Assembly: GCA_020048295.1 (NCBI GenBank)
Contig: JAIFMT010000006.1
Location: 1-10,152, forward strand
DNA: 10,152 nucleotides
DNA from: Rhodoferax sp.
GTDB lineage: Bacteria; Pseudomonadota; Gammaproteobacteria; Burkholderiales; Burkholderiaceae
Direction: 5' to 3'
The translations under genes and the position numbers were made by a program. A model generated the notes under the pieces. The model did no database searches and was not told the origin of the DNA. It saw only the letters and a list, made by a program, of their open reading frames with translations. Shown here one piece after another: positions 7,951-10,152 of this stretch (the stretch's first letter is position 1; each line of letters begins with the position of its first letter).

Positions 7951-7953
7951 AGG
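7949..7953 (+). promoter_or_regulatory. Ribosome binding site of cheY
   Basis: AGAGG lies 7 bp before the ATG at 7961. It supports that start over the upstream in-frame ATG at 7898, which lies inside the MCP gene and would add 21 residues with no counterpart in CheY proteins. Confidence 0.75.
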
Positions 7954-7960
7954 TAGAGCC

Positions 7961-8329
7961 ATGGCAAAACTCATCATGATTGTGGACGACTCGGCGTCGA
8001 TGCGACGCGTGGTCAGCATTGCACTTAAAGGTGCAGGCTACGACGTGCTCGAAGGCGTTGACGGCAAAGACGCTTTGAGCAAACTCAAAGGGCAGAAGGT
8101 CCACATGATCATCAGCGATGTGAATATGCCGGTGATGGACGGCATTGCTTTCCTGAAAGCCGTCAAGGCCATGCCGGCCTACAAGTTCACCCCGGTCATC
8201 ATGCTGACCACCGAGTCCGCCGAAGAGAAAAAGCGCGAAGGCCAGGCCGCTGGTGCCCGCGCCTGGGTGGTCAAGCCGTTTCAGCCCGAACAACTTGTGA
8301 ACGCCGTGCAACGGCTGTGCCTGCCATGA
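7961..8329 (+). CDS. cheY: Chemotaxis response regulator CheY
   Basis: This is a 122-residue single receiver domain of typical CheY length. The acidic pair is D9-D10, the phospho-acceptor D53 lies in IISDVNMPVMDG, the switch Thr is T83 in MLTTES and K105 lies in VVKPF. W102 stands where E. coli CheY has Tyr106, a substitution I know from other CheY-like receivers. CheA would phosphorylate it, and it would act on the flagellar switch or on another chemosensory target. It lies 10 bp after the MCP gene behind a good ribosome site, and its TGA overlaps the next gene's ATG. It is much closer to canonical CheY than the receiver at 6398, so the cluster contains two distinct receivers. Whether its target is flagella cannot be read from this window. 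Confidence 0.93.
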   Translation: MAKLIMIVDDSASMRRVVSIALKGAGYDVLEGVDGKDALSKLKGQKVHMIISDVNMPVMDGIAFLKAVKAMPAYKFTPVIMLTTESAEEKKREGQAAGARAWVVKPFQPEQLVNAVQRLCLP

Positions 8330-8637
8330 GCGCCGCCAACGTTTTGCGCATTGAAGGCGAGCTGACCATCTTTCGCGCGATGGAGCTCAAACCCGTGTTG
8401 CTGGCCACACCGCCGGTCGATGAGGTGGATTTGTCGGGTGTGACCGACCTTGACACCGCTGGCGTGCAGTTGCTGATGCTGGCTAAAAAGACCGCGCTGG
8501 CCGCCCAACGCGACCTCAAGCTGGTGGGCCACAGCCCGGCCGTGCTCGAAGTGTTTGAGCTGCTCAATGTGGCAGCCTATTTTGGTGACCACCTGGTGAT
8601 GGACTCGCGCAAGTCCACCGGTGCCTCAAGGAGCTGA
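8326..8637 (+). CDS. STAS-domain protein (anti-sigma-factor-antagonist-like)
   Basis: This is a 103-residue stand-alone STAS domain of the SpoIIAA/RsbV/MlaB type. It has an N-terminal strand VLRIEGELTIF, then DLSGVTDLDTAGVQLLMLAKK with T44 at the usual phosphorylatable Ser/Thr position (DTAG), then LKLVGHSPAVLEVFELLNV. STAS proteins bind partner proteins and can be switched by Ser/Thr phosphorylation; no anti-sigma kinase is visible here. I chose ATG 8326 because it overlaps the cheY stop as ATGA; a GTG at 8317 would add three residues. Its place between cheY and cheA suggests a role within the chemosensory complex, but the exact role is unknown. Confidence 0.88.
   Translation: MSAANVLRIEGELTIFRAMELKPVLLATPPVDEVDLSGVTDLDTAGVQLLMLAKKTALAAQRDLKLVGHSPAVLEVFELLNVAAYFGDHLVMDSRKSTGASRS
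8628..8633 (+). promoter_or_regulatory. Ribosome binding site of cheA
   Basis: AAGGAG lies 5 bp before the ATG at 8639. It is the strongest Shine-Dalgarno sequence ahead of any gene in the window, and it fixes the cheA start one base after the STAS stop codon. Confidence 0.85.
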
Positions 8638-8638
8638 C

Positions 8639-10152
8639 ATGGACCTCGACGACGCACTGTCAACATTCCTCACCGAATGCCGTGAATTGCTGGAAGACAT
8701 GGAAACGGCGCTGCTGGCCGTGGAAGGTGCCGACGACAAATCCGAGATGGTCAACGCCATCTTTCGCGCGGCGCACACCATCAAAGGCTCCAGCGGCTTG
8801 TTCAGCCTGGACCACGTGGTGGCCTTTACCCATGTGGTGGAAAGCGTGCTCGACCGGGTGCGAGGTGGCAAGCTGGCGTTGGGCGACGACCTGGTCGTGC
8901 TGCTGCTGGCGTGCAGCGACCATATCGGTGCGCTGATTGACGGCGTGGCCGCTGGCGAGATGCAGGGCAATGCCGATTTGCAAGCCCAGGGCGCGCCGCT
9001 GGTGGCGCAATTGCGCGAGTTTCTTGACGCGGGCAGCACTGCCGAAGCCGGCAAGGTCAAAGCCTCGGTACCCAGCGCCGACACCGAACAGGTGCAGCGC
9101 ATCCACGCCGACGCGGTGAATGCCGATCACTGGCACATCTCGGTGCGCTTTGGCCCGGACGTGCTACGCAATGGCATGGACCCGCTGAGTTTCATTCGCT
9201 ACCTGGGCACCATGGGCCAGGTGATGGCCATCGAAACCGTGACCGATGCGTTGCCCGATGCCGAGCACATGGACCCCGAGCTGTGCTACCTGGGCTTTGA
9301 GCTGGCGTTTCAGACCAAAGCCGACAAGGCAGCGATAGAAAAAGTGTTTGAGTTTGTGCGCGACGACTGCCGTCTGGTCATCTTGCCGCCGCACAGCCGC
9401 ATTTCGGAATACATCAGCCTGATCAGCCTGCAGCAGGGCGAGGCCACGCGCCTGGGCGACATGCTGGTGCGCTGCGGCACGCTCAGCCCGCAAGAGTTGG
9501 ACATGGCGCTGGATGTGCAGGTGGATGCACCTGGCAAACCCATTGGCACCATTCTGGTCGAGCAGGGTTCGGTGCAGCCCGAAGTGGTGGAAGCCGCCCT
9601 GACCAAGCAAAAGCAAGTCAAAGAGATGGGTGCGGCCGAGAGCAAGTCGATCCGTGTGGATGCCGACAAGCTCGACCAGCTCATCAACCTGGTCGGTGAG
9701 CTGATCATTGCCGGTGCCAGTGTCAACCTGATCGCCCACCGCTCGCGGGTGGTGGAACTCACCGAGGCCACCTCCAAACTCGCCACCTTGGTCGAAGAAG
9801 TGCGCGACAGCGCGCTGCAATTGCGCATGGTGCGCATTGGCGCTACCTTCAACCGCTTTCAGCGCGTGGTGCACGACGTGTCGCGCGACCTGGGCAAAGA
9901 CATGTGCCTGCTGATTGACGGCGAAGAAACCGAACTCGACAAAACTGTCGTCGAAAAAATTGGCGACCCGCTGATGCACCTGGTGCGCAATTCCATAGAC
10001 CACGGCATCGAAGACGCCGCCGTGCGCGCCGCCCACGGCAAGCCAGCGCAAGGCACCCTCAAGCTCAACGCCTTTCATGACAGTGGTGCCATTGTCATCA
10101 CCGTGCAGGACGATGGCGGTGGCCTGAAGCGCGAAAAAATCCTTGCCAAAGC
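8639..10152 (+). CDS. cheA: Chemotaxis histidine kinase CheA, 3'-truncated, with an internal MshEN-like repeat pair
   Basis: The frame stays open to the window end (504 full codons). CheA transfers phosphate from its Hpt histidine to CheY and CheB under MCP control. The Hpt (P1) domain has H46 in AAHTIKGSSGLF. After a linker (about 130-160), residues 163-256 (WHISVRFGPDVL to ILPPHSR) look like a P2-type alpha/beta domain. Residues 271-324 hold two 24-residue repeats: RLGDMLVRCGTLSPQELD..AL..Q (271-294) and PIGTILVEQGSVQPEVVE..AL..Q (301-324). These resemble the MshEN fold found at the N-terminus of type II secretion/MshE ATPases. The dimerisation domain (P3) starts near I338 (DKLDQLINLVGELIIAG). 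The catalytic domain has the N-box HLVRNSIDHG (447-456) and the G1 box DDGGG (491-495). The rest of P4 and the CheW-like P5 domain should follow downstream. It is one base after the STAS gene and has a strong ribosome site. Confidence 0.95.
   Translation, partial: MDLDDALSTFLTECRELLEDMETALLAVEGADDKSEMVNAIFRAAHTIKGSSGLFSLDHVVAFTHVVESVLDRVRGGKLALGDDLVVLLLACSDHIGALIDGVAAGEMQGNADLQAQGAPLVAQLREFLDAGSTAEAGKVKASVPSADTEQVQRIHADAVNADHWHISVRFGPDVLRNGMDPLSFIRYLGTMGQVMAIETVTDALPDAEHMDPELCYLGFELAFQTKADKAAIEKVFEFVRDDCRLVILPPHSRISEYISLISLQQGEATRLGDMLVRCGTLSPQELDMALDVQVDAPGKPIGTILVEQGSVQPEVVEAALTKQKQVKEMGAAESKSIRVDADKLDQLINLVGELIIAGASVNLIAHRSRVVELTEATSKLATLVEEVRDSALQLRMVRIGATFNRFQRVVHDVSRDLGKDMCLLIDGEETELDKTVVEKIGDPLMHLVRNSIDHGIEDAAVRAAHGKPAQGTLKLNAFHDSGAIVITVQDDGGGLKREKILAK

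Noticed and set aside
7898..7960. Earlier start for cheY at the in-frame ATG 7898
   Set aside because: It would add 21 residues encoded inside the MCP gene; ATG 7961 has a good ribosome site and gives the normal CheY N-terminus.
7102..8019. Long reverse-strand open frame (305 codons) opposite the MCP and cheY
   Set aside because: It mirrors the codon pattern of a clear MCP gene in high-GC DNA, its product is rich in His, Gln and Leu without recognisable domains, and no ribosome site precedes it.
9164..10078. Reverse-strand open frame (304 codons) opposite cheA
   Set aside because: CheA motifs run through the same stretch on the + strand; the reverse product is His- and Gln-rich and resembles no family I know.

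Overview
The window is high-GC bacterial DNA, most likely from a betaproteobacterium of the order Burkholderiales and probably the family Comamonadaceae (Rhodoferax/Polaromonas-like). I base this on the style of the HrpA and CheA proteins, and on two interspersed repeat families that I associate from memory with that family and could not check by search. All genes are on the + strand, and both the first and the last gene run off the window.

Positions 1-3506 hold most of hrpA, a DEAH-box RNA helicase whose N-terminus is missing. The gene has absorbed repeat DNA in frame at two places. An inverted-repeat (REP-like) element lies at about 801-921, and a three-unit array with an exact 105-bp period lies at about 2287-2575. 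Both sit in linkers between conserved domains and neither introduces a stop codon. A fourth copy of the second family fills the end of the hrpA-kinase gap (3555-3605) and abuts the kinase start codon.

Positions 3606-10152 form a signalling cluster. It begins with a membrane histidine kinase with a periplasmic amino-acid-binding-type sensor, three PAS domains and a HisKA_2/HATPase core. A single-domain response regulator follows. After that come a methyl-accepting protein with a two-helix membrane anchor and no visible ligand-binding domain, a CheY, a STAS-domain protein and the first 504 codons of CheA. From the response regulator on, the genes overlap by 4 bp or are separated by only 1-10 bp, so they look like one operon; cheW, cheR, cheB or similar genes would be expected downstream.

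Inferred working model: the kinase senses a small solute in the periplasm and passes phosphate to the stand-alone receiver. The anchored MCP, CheY, STAS protein and CheA form a chemosensory complex whose output is modulated by that or another internal signal. The most unusual protein feature is a pair of MshEN-like RLG...Q repeats inside CheA, between its N-terminal Hpt/P2-like part and its dimerisation domain. In other proteins such repeats can bind cyclic di-GMP. No rRNA, tRNA, CRISPR array or transposase gene was seen, and no gap between genes exceeds 115 bp.
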